From assembly GCA_002309635.1 (NCBI GenBank), contig DBXO01000003.1, positions 70,744 to 114,832 on the forward strand: a stretch of 44,089 bases of DNA, read 5' to 3'. The first letter of the stretch is position 1; every line of letters begins with the position of its first letter. The position numbers were made by a program, and so were the translations under genes. Below are positions 23,312 through 32,140 of the stretch, one piece after another. A model generated the notes under the pieces. The model was given only the letters and a program-made list of their open reading frames with translations. It made no database searches and was not told where the DNA came from. The DNA is from Ruminococcus flavefaciens (lineage in GTDB: Bacteria; Bacillota; Clostridia; Oscillospirales; Ruminococcaceae).

Positions 23312-26062
23312 ATGATGGATCACAAAAAGTTCACCGCAGCAGTGATGGGTATCGTTACCGCTGCAAGTTCACTCAGCTTTTGCGCTACATCTGCAACTGC
23401 AGCTGACGCCGAGGCTGAGCAGCAGTTCTGCGCTCCTATCAGCGAGGTCGTAAAGGATTCGGGTCTTGACATAGACTATGCCCGTGCTCTTCAGTATTCG
23501 CTGTATTTCTATGACGCAAACATGTGCGGAGATACTGCCGAGAGAGACAGCCGCCTTTCATGGCGCGGCGACTGCCATACCTATGACGCTCATGTTCCGA
23601 TGATCCCGTGGGACAAGCAGACAACCAAGACCAGCAAGGGCGGTACCAACCTCTCCGCAGCATTTATGGAGAAGTACAAGGACGTTCTCGATCCTGACGG
23701 AGACGGCACTATCGACGTTGCCGGCGGCTTCCACGACGCAGGCGACCACGTTGAGTTCGGTATGCCCGAGAACTACTCGGCTGCTACACTTGGCTGGGAT
23801 TACTACGAGTTCCGCGACGTTTTCAAGAAGCTTGGACAGGACGACCATATGGAGACCATTCTCCGTCATTTCAACGATTACCTCATGAAGTGCACTTTCC
23901 TCGATGACAGCGGCAAGGTAATTGCTCACTGCTATCAGGTCGGCGACGGTAATATAGATCATGCTATCTGGAACAGCCCCGAGGTTGATACTATGCCTCG
24001 TCCCGCTTTCTTCCTCACAGCTGACAAGCCGCAGATAGATTATGCTGTATCTGCTTGTGCGGCACTGGCTATAAACTATCTCAACTTCAAGGATACCGAT
24101 AAGGAGTATGCTGAAAAATCACTGAAATATGCAAAGGCTCTCTGGGACTTCACAAACGACGCCATCGAGAACATCGGCGATTCGCTCAAGCTCCTTTCGG
24201 ATAACGCAGACGGCCCCGGAGCATTCTACGGCTCAACAAAGTGGGAAGATGACTACTGCTGGGCTACTGCATGGATGTACCTTGCAACAGGTGATGAAAA
24301 GGCATTCGATTATGCTGTAAAGATATTCGATTACTATGCTCCCTCGGGCTGGTGCTACTGCTGGAACGATATGTGGAGCGGTGCAGGCGTTATGTGGGCT
24401 GCTATCAACCAGCAGAACCCCGACCTCGACCTCGTTCAGAAGATCAGAGACGCCCAGGGCAAGAATCAGTATGTATTTGATGACTTCTGGGACGACGACT
24501 GTGTAGGCAAGTGCCTTAAGACATGGAAGCAGCTCGAGACAAAGGGCGGCTTTGCTTACCTCAACCAGTGGGGAAGCTGCCGTTACAACACCGCTATGCA
24601 GATGATCTGCCTCGTTTACGACAAGTACAAGAACAACGGCGAGCCAAGCGAGTGGAGCGAGTGGGCAAAGAAGCAGATGAACTACGTTCTCGGTCAGAAC
24701 GATGTTACTTATAAGGAAAATTCAAAGCAGACCGTTCTCGCAGGCAGAAACGGCACACACGGTCCGAGAGCATTCATCGTAGGCTATAACGATACAGCCG
24801 TAAAGAATCCTCACCACCGTGCAGCTTCAGGCCTTCTCATGGCTGAGGACGCACGTGAGCAGAAGCACATCCTCTGGGGCGCTCTCGCAGGCGGTCCTGA
24901 CGGAAGTGACGGCCACAGCGACAGCACTAACGACTGGGTAGAGAACGAGGTTACTATCGACTATAACGCTTGTCTCCCCGGTGCGGCAGCTGGTCTCTAT
25001 GCGCTCTACGGCACACCCGAAATGGCTGTAACTCCCGATTTCCCACCCGAGGACGAGAAGAGAGTTTACGGCAGCGCTAACGGTGAAGGCGGCGGAAGCG
25101 GCTACTGGGTAGAGGCTGTCGGCGTGGACAAGCCCCTCAGCGACGGCGCAGGCACAACACAGATCTCATTCAAGGTGCTCACAGGTGAGAGCAAGCCTTC
25201 AAAGAATATTTCTATCCGCTACTTCTTCAACATCAAGGAGCTTGCCAAGGGCATCGACGGTCTCGGCGAGGTCCGTGAGCTTTACGATCAGGCATTCACA
25301 GAAGACGGTGAGGGCGCTAACGGCGTTCTTACAGGTCCTTTCAAGTATGACAAGGTAGCTGATACATACTACGTTGAGATAACATGGGACGGCTATGTAA
25401 TCGCAAACTCAGGCAAGAAGTACCAGTTCGACCTCGGTATGTACTACGGCGATACATGGGATCCTACAAACGACTGGAGCTACGATGGCCTTAAGATAGG
25501 CAAGACTGAGGACTTCTTCGCTGTTGACGATCCGCCGGAGACACGTACAGATCATATTTGTATCTACGACAACGGCGTTCTTGTCGGCGGTATCGAGCCT
25601 GACGGTTCGGTTCCCGAGGAGAAGCCCAAGGAGACAACCACAACAAAGCCGAAGACTACAACTACAACAACTACTACTACTACAAAGACAACTTCAACAA
25701 CAACAAAGGATAATAAGACAACTACAACAACTTCTACAACTACAACTACTCCCGGAGTAACAACTGTTACATCGAATGGAGGTTCACAGGAAGGATCCTC
25801 GTGGGGAGGAGTTAATAAAGATGATACAGTAACACTTGCAGGTGATGCTAACTGCGACGATGCAGTTGACATGGCAGACGCTGTTCTTATCATGCAGGCT
25901 CTTGCCAACCCCAATAAATACGGCCTTACAGGCACATCTGACAAGCATATCACTTCTCAGGGTGCTGCAAACGGCGATGTTGACAAGTCCGCAGCAGGAC
26001 TTACCTCCAACGACGCACTCAAGATACAGCAGTATCTTCTCGGACTTATCAAGTCATTCTGA
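23312..26062 (+). CDS. Cellulosomal endoglucanase: GH9, CBM3, dockerin
   Basis: 916 residues; start ATG five bases after GGGAGG (an upstream in-frame ATG at 23282 has none; the next codon is also ATG). Order: signal peptide to ~31, GH9 catalytic domain (~45-575), CBM3c-like module (~596-760), Thr-rich linker (~772-820), dockerin (~844-913). GH9 catalytic residues are present: Asp142 and Asp145 in HDAGDHVEFG, the His region NPHHRAASG, and proton donor Glu546 in DWVENEVTIDYNA. The GH9-CBM3c pairing is typical of processive endoglucanases. The dockerin closely resembles that of the preceding GH26 gene, so both probably bind the same cohesin type. Confidence 0.95.
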   Translation: MMDHKKFTAAVMGIVTAASSLSFCATSATAADAEAEQQFCAPISEVVKDSGLDIDYARALQYSLYFYDANMCGDTAERDSRLSWRGDCHTYDAHVPMIPWDKQTTKTSKGGTNLSAAFMEKYKDVLDPDGDGTIDVAGGFHDAGDHVEFGMPENYSAATLGWDYYEFRDVFKKLGQDDHMETILRHFNDYLMKCTFLDDSGKVIAHCYQVGDGNIDHAIWNSPEVDTMPRPAFFLTADKPQIDYAVSACAALAINYLNFKDTDKEYAEKSLKYAKALWDFTNDAIENIGDSLKLLSDNADGPGAFYGSTKWEDDYCWATAWMYLATGDEKAFDYAVKIFDYYAPSGWCYCWNDMWSGAGVMWAAINQQNPDLDLVQKIRDAQGKNQYVFDDFWDDDCVGKCLKTWKQLETKGGFAYLNQWGSCRYNTAMQMICLVYDKYKNNGEPSEWSEWAKKQMNYVLGQNDVTYKENSKQTVLAGRNGTHGPRAFIVGYNDTAVKNPHHRAASGLLMAEDAREQKHILWGALAGGPDGSDGHSDSTNDWVENEVTIDYNACLPGAAAGLYALYGTPEMAVTPDFPPEDEKRVYGSANGEGGGSGYWVEAVGVDKPLSDGAGTTQISFKVLTGESKPSKNISIRYFFNIKELAKGIDGLGEVRELYDQAFTEDGEGANGVLTGPFKYDKVADTYYVEITWDGYVIANSGKKYQFDLGMYYGDTWDPTNDWSYDGLKIGKTEDFFAVDDPPETRTDHICIYDNGVLVGGIEPDGSVPEEKPKETTTTKPKTTTTTTTTTTKTTSTTTKDNKTTTTTSTTTTTPGVTTVTSNGGSQEGSSWGGVNKDDTVTLAGDANCDDAVDMADAVLIMQALANPNKYGLTGTSDKHITSQGAANGDVDKSAAGLTSNDALKIQQYLLGLIKSF

Positions 26063-26080
26063 ATGATAGGCTGAAACACA

Positions 26081-26107
26081 CTGCCGCTCGGAAACGGGCG
26101 GCAGTTT
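26081..26107 (+). terminator. Terminator of the GH26-GH9 operon
   Basis: CTGCCGCTCG-GAAA-CGGGCGGCAG then TTT: ten pairs (one G-T) with a stable GAAA tetraloop; the T run is short. Confidence 0.8.
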
Positions 26108-26130
26108 CGCGTATTTCAGCAAAAAACGCC

Positions 26131-26159
26131 TTGACATTCACTGCTTTGTATGTTAAAAT
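26131..26159 (+). promoter_or_regulatory. Promoter of the DUF285 protein and 31-residue peptide genes
   Basis: TTGACA (26131-26136), 17-bp spacer, TAAAAT (26154-26159). Confidence 0.75.
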
Positions 26160-26227
26160 TTAATCGCTTACGAGTTGAAAATCGTAAAAAATTATTCGTT
26201 TTATACTAATTAAAAGGAGATGTTGTT

Positions 26228-27910
26228 ATGAAGGAAAAGTTTATATCCAAAGCACTGGCAGCGGTAACGGCAGCAGTTATGCTCGGCGGCGGAATAGCAT
26301 TGCCTGCCGATAAGCCATTATTCAGCGGTAACTTAACTGCTGATGCTATAGGCGGCTGCTGTTCCTTTGATAAAGAATCAGGCACTCTTACTCTCCACGG
26401 AAATGTTGTAAAGGAAGAAGTAAAGAAATATTCAGAAAACAGTGAAGTAAAAAAAGTTATCTGTGAAAAAGGCACGGTATTCCCAGAAGATTGCTTTGGA
26501 TTATTCGGATGTTTTGAGGCAGAAGAATTTGACCTTTCAAATGCAGATACTTCAAAAGTCACAGATATGGGTGATATGTTTACTTATTGTGATAAACTTA
26601 AAACGATTGATCTTTCAGGATTTGATACAAGAAATGTTACAAGCTTTAGTTGTACGTTTTCAGGTTGTAAAGCCTTGACCAGTCTTGATCTATCCAGCTT
26701 TGACACAAGCAAGGCAATAACAATGTTTCAGATGTTTGAATATTGCGAAGAACTGAGATCATTGAATATCAGCAGCTTTGATACGAGCAATGTTGAGGAG
26801 ATGATCAGAATGTTTGATGGATGTTTAAGTTTAAAAAGTCTTGATCTGAGCAGTTTTACCAATGAGAAAGTGCATTATTGGTACAATATGTTTAAAAACT
26901 GTCCGGAATTAAGAAGAATATATGTTTCGGACAAATGGACTATAGGAGATATTCATTATAAGAATGGGTATAATTCCGATGGGATGTTCCTCGGCTGTGA
27001 AAAACTGGTAGGTGGCAACGGCACAGAATACGATGAAAAATTTATCGATGCAGGAAGAGCACACATTGATACTTATGGAGATCCCGGCTATCTGACAAGT
27101 ATAAAAGATAAGCCTGATAATACGTGGTTGATCTCGCTTATACAATCACTGCGAGCCAATATATCCTTATCGGGAGATATAACATTAAATATAATCGTAA
27201 AAAAGGACAATAAGGCGTCTAAGGCTAAATTAAGCGGTCCGAACGGCGATATTATCATTAACGATCTCTCAAGAAGAAATGAAAACGGCGATTTTGTACT
27301 GTCATATCCCGTAAACGCAACTCAGCTCAACGACAATATCACTGTAACGCTTTATGATGACAGCGCAGCTCAGGAAGATGACGATATCGTTTATCAGACT
27401 AATTACAGTATAAAAAAATATATCGAGTCGGTTTCAGATTATATTTCCGACGATAAGGCTTTAGCCCTTACAAAAGCCCTCGATAATTACGGTAAAGCAG
27501 CCGAAAATTACTTCAAAGGCGCAAAGAATACCATCGAAGGTATCGGAAATGTAAGCGCTGAGGACGTAAAGGATCATGCACTCCCCGCAGACAAGGATCT
27601 CACACTTTCGCTTGTACTGAATTCAGCAACGGCAATGAGGATCTATACCGATTCAGACAACGTTGTTTACAAAGGCGAGAAGCTCACCTCCAAAACAAGC
27701 AAATACGGAAAATATTATGAAATAGAAAATATTCTCGCTCAGAAACTTTCCGATAAATATACCGTTGTTATAGACGGTACGGAATACAGTGTTTCTCCTA
27801 TGTCATATGTTTATAAGGTGCTGACCAATGAAAATGCGAGCCCCGCACTTGTTGATATGGCAAAGGCTGTATATGTTTATGCCAAAGCAGCCAGAGAATA
27901 TATAGGTTAA
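26228..27910 (+). CDS. Secreted BspA-like (DUF285) repeat protein
   Basis: 560 residues; start after AAAAGGAGA. A signal peptide (~1-38) is followed by four to five DUF285/PF03382 repeats at ~95-235, each with a SxFDTSxVxxMxxMFxxCxxL pattern, and then DPGYLTSI at the end of the repeat block. The C-terminal ~260 residues form a separate region: a beta-rich segment (ITLNIIVKK, GPNGDIIINDLS), a helical stretch (KALDNYGKAAENYFKGA) and a second beta segment, without a dockerin or sortase motif. DUF285 proteins are surface or secreted binding proteins in anaerobes and mycoplasmas. How it stays at the cell is not visible. The 31-residue peptide gene follows after 20 bp. Confidence 0.8.
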   Translation: MKEKFISKALAAVTAAVMLGGGIALPADKPLFSGNLTADAIGGCCSFDKESGTLTLHGNVVKEEVKKYSENSEVKKVICEKGTVFPEDCFGLFGCFEAEEFDLSNADTSKVTDMGDMFTYCDKLKTIDLSGFDTRNVTSFSCTFSGCKALTSLDLSSFDTSKAITMFQMFEYCEELRSLNISSFDTSNVEEMIRMFDGCLSLKSLDLSSFTNEKVHYWYNMFKNCPELRRIYVSDKWTIGDIHYKNGYNSDGMFLGCEKLVGGNGTEYDEKFIDAGRAHIDTYGDPGYLTSIKDKPDNTWLISLIQSLRANISLSGDITLNIIVKKDNKASKAKLSGPNGDIIINDLSRRNENGDFVLSYPVNATQLNDNITVTLYDDSAAQEDDDIVYQTNYSIKKYIESVSDYISDDKALALTKALDNYGKAAENYFKGAKNTIEGIGNVSAEDVKDHALPADKDLTLSLVLNSATAMRIYTDSDNVVYKGEKLTSKTSKYGKYYEIENILAQKLSDKYTVVIDGTEYSVSPMSYVYKVLTNENASPALVDMAKAVYVYAKAAREYIG

Positions 27911-27930
27911 TAACAGAAAGGGATGAAATT

Positions 27931-28026
27931 ATGAGAGAAAACTACACAGCTCCCGAAATGGAGATAATCGCATTCGAGAACGAGGATGTTATCACAGAAA
28001 GCGAGCCCGAGCTCATTCCTCAGTAA
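27931..28026 (+). CDS. 31-residue acidic peptide, DVIT-type
   Basis: ATG preceded by AAAGGGATG; 31 codons, stop TAA, then a strong terminator 12 bp later, so it is a real last gene of the operon. The product begins MRENYTAPEMEIIAFENEDV and continues ITESEPELIPQ. It is strongly acidic, with no Cys and no membrane segment. Very short genes with a Y-x-x-P-E-(M/L) start and a DVIT motif are, to my knowledge, frequent but uncharacterised in gut Firmicutes. The YxxPxM part recalls leader peptides of some ribosomally made modified peptides, but the segment after DVIT is only nine or ten residues and no modifying enzyme is adjacent. Function unknown. Confidence 0.7.
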   Translation: MRENYTAPEMEIIAFENEDVITESEPELIPQ

Positions 28027-28037
28027 CAAAAACGCAT

Positions 28038-28067
28038 GGCAGTCCGTTCGGACTGCCTGTTTTTTTC
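28038..28067 (+). terminator. Terminator after the 31-residue peptide gene
   Basis: GGCAGTCCG-TT-CGGACTGCC followed by TGT7: perfect stem and T run. Confidence 0.95.
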
Positions 28068-28099
28068 ACCCAACTTTCATCTCTGTCACAATTTCCCTG

Positions 28100-28128
28100 T
28101 TGTTTTTGCGGAAATGATATGTTATAAT
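28100..28128 (+). promoter_or_regulatory. Promoter of ftsH
   Basis: TTGTTT (28100-28105), 17-bp spacer, TATAAT (28123-28128), 33 bp before the start. Confidence 0.7.
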
Positions 28129-28160
28129 TTTATCATACTTGATATAGGAGATGACCATTG

Positions 28161-29996
28161 ATGAATGAAGAAAAAAATCCGAGAAAGCAGTACCTGATCT
28201 ACATAGTTATATGTCTGCTGCTGCTGATGTTCTTTAATTCCATGGTAATGCCGATGCTGAACAAGGCTGCCATAAAGGACGCGGATTACAGCTTTTTCCT
28301 CGATCAGACCGACGAGGGAAATGTGAGAAAGGTACAGATAGAGGACGCGGAGATAAAATTCACCGTTATCGAATCCGACGGCAGGGAACAGGCGTACAGC
28401 ACCGCCCGTATCTACGACCCCGACCTCGTTTCGCGCCTCCACGAGCAGAAAAACGTGGAGTTCGCGGGAAGCATACAGCAGGAGAGCCCTCTCAGGGACT
28501 TTCTCCTCGGCTGGATAATACCGATACTTTTTATGGTAGTGGTTTGGAACCTGATATTTAAAAGCATCGGAAAGCGCATGGGCGGTCTCGGAAATGCCAT
28601 GTCATTCGGAAAGAGCAACGCCAAGATATACGTAAAGGCTCAGACGGGCAAGACCTTCGACGACGTTGCCGGTCAGGACGAGGCAAAGGAAGCTCTTGCG
28701 GAGATAGTTGACTTCCTGCACAATCCCGATAAATATGCGGAGATAGGCGCAGATCTTCCTAAGGGAGCTCTTCTCGTGGGACCTCCCGGTACGGGTAAGA
28801 CCCTGCTCGCACAGGCTGTTGCCGGCGAGGCTGAGGTGCCGTTCTTCTCGATATCGGGTTCTGAGTTTGTTGAGATGTTTGTTGGCATGGGAGCCGCAAA
28901 GGTCCGCGACCTGTTCAGTCAGGCCACGAGCAAGGCTCCGTGTATCGTTTTCATTGACGAGATAGACACTATAGGCAAGAAGCGTGACGGACAGATAGGC
29001 GGCAACGACGAGCGTGAGCAGACCCTCAACCAGCTTCTCACGGAAATGGACGGCTTTGACGGCAAAAAAGGCGTAGTCATACTTGCTGCCACAAACCGTC
29101 CGGAGTCACTTGATCCCGCACTGCTGCGTCCGGGGCGTTTTGACAGGCGTATACCTGTTGAGCTTCCCGATCTTGCCGGCAGAGAGGCTGTACTTAAAGT
29201 CCATGCAAAGAAGATAAAGCTTGGCGGGGATATAGACTTCAACGCCATAGCCCGTGCGACTGCGGGAGCCTCGGGTGCCGAGCTTGCCAATATCGTCAAC
29301 GAAGCGGCTCTGAGAGCTGTCCGCAGCGGAAGAAGCTCCGTTGACCAGTCCGACCTTGAGGAGAGCGTGGAAGTGGTAATTGCAGGATATCAGCGCAAGA
29401 ACGCAGTTATTTCCCAGAAGGAAAAGGAGATAATCGCATATCACGAGATAGGTCATGCGCTTGTTGCGGCAAAGCAGAAATATTCCGCTCCCGTACATAA
29501 GATAACAATTATACCTCGTACTTCGGGAGCTCTTGGCTACACTATGCAGGTGGACGAGGACGAGAAGTTCCTGCTCTCAAAGGATGAGGCGCTTGCCAAG
29601 CTGGCAACACTCACAGGCGGAAGATCGGCGGAAGAGCTGGTTTTCAATACCTGTACCTCGGGAGCTTCAAATGATATTGAAAAGGCAACTCAGCTTGCAA
29701 GGGCAATGGTGACAAGGTATGGCATGAGCAGCAGTTTCGACATGATAGCGCTTGAAACTGTCAGCAACAAGTATCTCGGCGGCGACGCTTCGCTTGTCTG
29801 CTCACCCGAAACAGCGGCGAAGATAGACGAGGAAGTAAACAATATCGTCAAAAAAGCCCATGCAAAGGCTTTGCAGATACTCTCCGACAACAGTGATAAG
29901 CTCCATGAGCTTGCGAATTTCCTTCTTGACAGGGAGACTATAACTGGCGAGGAGTTCATGGCTATACTCGGAAAAGAAAACGCGCCTGCTGTATAA
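28161..29996 (+). CDS. ftsH: ATP-dependent zinc metalloprotease FtsH
   Basis: 611 residues; AGGAG lies ten bases before the ATG (a TTG one codon earlier is an alternative). It is a membrane-bound AAA+ protease that degrades misfolded membrane proteins and short-lived regulators. Two membrane spans (~11-31 and ~113-134) frame an extracytoplasmic region. AAA part: Walker A GPPGTGKT (207-214), Walker B IVFIDEID (262-269), second region of homology LAATNRPESLDPALLRPGRFDRR. Protease part: zinc motif HEIGH (428-432) and a downstream Asp in GASNDIEKA. All active residues are present. spoIIR follows after 40 bp. Confidence 0.97.
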   Translation: MNEEKNPRKQYLIYIVICLLLLMFFNSMVMPMLNKAAIKDADYSFFLDQTDEGNVRKVQIEDAEIKFTVIESDGREQAYSTARIYDPDLVSRLHEQKNVEFAGSIQQESPLRDFLLGWIIPILFMVVVWNLIFKSIGKRMGGLGNAMSFGKSNAKIYVKAQTGKTFDDVAGQDEAKEALAEIVDFLHNPDKYAEIGADLPKGALLVGPPGTGKTLLAQAVAGEAEVPFFSISGSEFVEMFVGMGAAKVRDLFSQATSKAPCIVFIDEIDTIGKKRDGQIGGNDEREQTLNQLLTEMDGFDGKKGVVILAATNRPESLDPALLRPGRFDRRIPVELPDLAGREAVLKVHAKKIKLGGDIDFNAIARATAGASGAELANIVNEAALRAVRSGRSSVDQSDLEESVEVVIAGYQRKNAVISQKEKEIIAYHEIGHALVAAKQKYSAPVHKITIIPRTSGALGYTMQVDEDEKFLLSKDEALAKLATLTGGRSAEELVFNTCTSGASNDIEKATQLARAMVTRYGMSSSFDMIALETVSNKYLGGDASLVCSPETAAKIDEEVNNIVKKAHAKALQILSDNSDKLHELANFLLDRETITGEEFMAILGKENAPAV

Positions 29997-30036
29997 TCTC
30001 CCGAAAGCTGCCAATGATAGCCGTGAGGTGATATTC

Positions 30037-30717
30037 ATGAAAAAACACTTATGGTTTATTATGGCGGCAGGACTTATACTCGCAATACTTATTTCCAATA
30101 TCGGCGGCTTCATACATGACGGAAAAAAGCTTGAAGAGCTTCGCGGCAGCGTACTGCGGCTGCATATTCTTGCGGATTCCGACAGCGAAAGAGACCAGCA
30201 GCTCAAGCTGAAGGTGAGGGACGAGCTCCTGGGGAGCGGCCTTTTCACCGGAGCTGTTGACCTTTCTGAGGCAGAGGCGATAGCCGCTGAGAGCCTCGGT
30301 GAGATAGAGCGTACTGCGGAGCGTGTACTGCGTAAGAATGGCTGCGGAGACAGGGTAACGGCGGAGCTCGCGGACGTTGATTTTGACGAGCGGACCTACG
30401 GCAGTATAACTATGCCTGCTGGACGGTACAGAGCCCTCCGCATAAAGATAGGAAAGGCAGAGGGGCATAACTGGTGGTGTGTAATGTATCCGCCGCTGTG
30501 TCTGCCCGCAGTCTGCCGGAACACTGAGAGCTGCGCCGGAAACAGCAGCGATACCGTTGAAAATGAGGACGAAGAAGAAAAGCACTTTGACGGCAAGGAG
30601 CTCGATATACTGAAACATCCGCGGAAATACAGGATAAGATTTGCAATATGGGATAAAATCAGGAGCGTGATCAGAGACGATACTGTGCAAAGTGACAAAA
30701 ATCAGCAAGTGCCTTGA
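30037..30717 (+). CDS. spoIIR: Stage II sporulation protein R
   Basis: 226 residues from ATG after GTGAGGTG; a GTG at 30028 overlaps that site. An N-terminal hydrophobic segment (~6-24) serves as signal or anchor. The core is typical of SpoIIR: VLRLHILADSDSERDQQLKLKVRDELL, split here as LRLHILADSDS and LKLKVRD, then the AGRYRALRIKIG and HNWWCVMYPPLC motifs. In Bacillus, SpoIIR is made in the forespore and triggers activation of sigma-E in the mother cell through SpoIIGA. The C-terminal ~60 residues are acidic then basic and less conserved. With cotJABC it supports a sporulation programme. The promoter of the infC operon overlaps its stop codon. Confidence 0.93.
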   Translation: MKKHLWFIMAAGLILAILISNIGGFIHDGKKLEELRGSVLRLHILADSDSERDQQLKLKVRDELLGSGLFTGAVDLSEAEAIAAESLGEIERTAERVLRKNGCGDRVTAELADVDFDERTYGSITMPAGRYRALRIKIGKAEGHNWWCVMYPPLCLPAVCRNTESCAGNSSDTVENEDEEEKHFDGKELDILKHPRKYRIRFAIWDKIRSVIRDDTVQSDKNQQVP

Positions 30718-30742
30718 CAATTGCAGGAAATGAGTATATAAT
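30714..30742 (+). promoter_or_regulatory. Consensus promoter of the infC-rpmI-rplT operon
   Basis: TTGACA (30714-30719), 17-bp spacer, TATAAT (30737-30742): a perfect match. Its -35 box contains the spoIIR stop codon. Confidence 0.9.
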
Positions 30743-30748
30743 TATTGA

Positions 30749-30924
30749 GTAAACAAAGCAGAACTATGCGTTCTCACCGTCGGGCTATGCTGAAACGGTC
30801 AATATGTAATGAGCTATCGGGCTGTTCTTGCGGCAGCTGTGATATATCAGTGTGTATTGGTGAGTGCGGATAATTTCTGCACTCATTTTTGTTTTTAAAT
30901 TATTTTGCTTGGAGGTGCTTGACT
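30749..30924 (+). promoter_or_regulatory. L20-type leader of infC-rpmI-rplT
   Basis: About 175 nt of untranslated RNA between a consensus promoter and infC, ending in an intrinsic terminator hairpin just before the infC ribosome site. In Firmicutes this operon is controlled by its product L20, which binds such a leader and promotes premature termination (Rfam L20_leader). Position and layout fit; I could not confirm the L20 binding structure by eye. Confidence 0.65.
30861..30896 (+). terminator. Attenuator terminator in the L20-type leader
   Basis: TGAGTGCGGA-TAAT-TTCTGCACTCA followed by TTTTTGTTTTT, 28 bp upstream of infC. A full terminator inside a leader implies conditional read-through. 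Confidence 0.8.
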
Positions 30925-31443
30925 ATTAGCAAACAGGAACTGCAGATCAACGAAGAGATAAGAGACAAGGAAGTACTCGTAATCGACGCTGACGGTAAAA
31001 AGCTCGGCGTTTTATCCGCCAAAGAGGCTCAGCAGATAGCCTTCGATCAGGATCTGGATCTCGTTAAGATCGCTCCGCAGGCAACACCGCCCGTATGCCG
31101 CGTTATGGACTACGGAAAGTATTGCTTCGAGCAGGCTAAGCGTGAGAAGGAAGCACGAAAAAATCAGAAAGTCGTTTCTATCAAGGAGATCAGAATGTTC
31201 TCCACAATAGATACTCACGATTTTGAAACGAAGGTAAATCAGGCTGTAAAATTTTTACAGGGCGGCGATAAACTCAAGGTTTCGGTTAGATTCCGTAAGA
31301 GAGCTATTGCACATCCCGAACTTGGAAGCGAGCTGCTTGATCGCTTCAAGGAAGCAGTTTCTGAGGTAGGCACTGTGGATAAGCCGGCTAAAATGGAGGG
31401 ACGCAGCATAGTAATGTTCGTTTCCCCGAAGGCCGCTAAGTAA
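30925..31443 (+). CDS. infC: Translation initiation factor IF-3 (AUU start)
   Basis: 172 residues. IF-3 binds the 30S subunit and checks the start codon. The N-terminal homology begins at ISKQELQINEEIRDKEV, and the only codon placed properly (nine bases) after GGAGG is ATT at 30925; the TTG two codons earlier is only three bases from it. An AUU start is the known hallmark of infC and lets IF-3 repress its own synthesis. Conserved stretches: PPVCRVMDYGKYCFEQ and KVSVRFRKRAIAHPELG. First gene of the operon; rpmI follows after 13 bp. Confidence 0.96.
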   Translation: MSKQELQINEEIRDKEVLVIDADGKKLGVLSAKEAQQIAFDQDLDLVKIAPQATPPVCRVMDYGKYCFEQAKREKEARKNQKVVSIKEIRMFSTIDTHDFETKVNQAVKFLQGGDKLKVSVRFRKRAIAHPELGSELLDRFKEAVSEVGTVDKPAKMEGRSIVMFVSPKAAK

Positions 31444-31456
31444 GGAGGATCATATA

Positions 31457-31660
31457 ATGGCAAAGGTAAAGGTTAAAACTCACTCGGGCGCTAAGAAGCG
31501 CTTTAAGATTACAGGAAGCGGTAAGGTAAAGTACCAGCACACCAACAAGAGACACAGACTTACACAGAAGGACACAAAGCGTAAGAGAATCGCTCGTAAC
31601 GCAGGTGTTGCTGACTGCACAAATGCACCTACTATCAAGAAGCTCGTTCCTTATATGTAA
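31457..31660 (+). CDS. rpmI: 50S ribosomal protein L35
   Basis: 67 residues, very basic. Typical L35 sequence: KVKTHSGAKKRFKITGSGK, then HTNKRHRLTQKDTKRKR. Ribosome site AAGGAGG nine bases upstream. Second gene of the infC operon. Confidence 0.98.
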   Translation: MAKVKVKTHSGAKKRFKITGSGKVKYQHTNKRHRLTQKDTKRKRIARNAGVADCTNAPTIKKLVPYM

Positions 31661-31728
31661 TCTGAGGCGGAGCGTTCTCCGCACGGCATGAGCAATTCCC
31701 GTAATTTTAATTTTGGAGGTAAAAGACT

Positions 31729-32082
31729 ATGGCACGTATTAAAGGTGCAATGATGACCCGTAAGAGAAGAAACAAGACTTTAAAGCTTGCTAAGGGCTAC
31801 TGGGGCGCTAAGAGCAAGCACTTCAAGATGGCTAAGCAGGCCGTAATGAAGTCAGGCAACTATGCATATATCGGAAGAAAGCAGAAGAAGAGACAGTTCA
31901 GACAGCTCTGGATCACAAGAATCTCAGCTGCTGCAAAGCTCAACGGAATGAACTATTCGACATTCATGAACGGCTGCAAGAAGGCTGGTATCTCTCTCAA
32001 CAGAAAGATGCTCTCTGAGATCGCTATCACAGACGCAGCAGGTTTCACAGCAATTGCTGACAAGGCAAAGGCTGCTCTTTAA
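31729..32082 (+). CDS. rplT: 50S ribosomal protein L20
   Basis: 117 residues, basic. L20 signature: KLAKGYWGAKSKHFKMAKQA and YAYIGRKQKKRQFRQLWI. Besides its ribosomal role, L20 is the usual repressor of this operon in Firmicutes. Ribosome site TTGGAGG. A terminator follows 10 bp after the stop. Confidence 0.98.
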   Translation: MARIKGAMMTRKRRNKTLKLAKGYWGAKSKHFKMAKQAVMKSGNYAYIGRKQKKRQFRQLWITRISAAAKLNGMNYSTFMNGCKKAGISLNRKMLSEIAITDAAGFTAIADKAKAAL

Positions 32083-32092
32083 TTCATATAAT

Positions 32093-32130
32093 AAACACGC
32101 TTCTTAATTAACTTAAGAGCGTGTTTTTGT
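32093..32130 (+). terminator. Terminator of the infC operon
   Basis: AAACACGC (32093-32100) pairs with GCGTGTTT (32119-32126); the loop can pair further (CTTAA/TTAAG). T-rich tail. Confidence 0.85.
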
Positions 32131-32140
32131 TAATTCGTAA

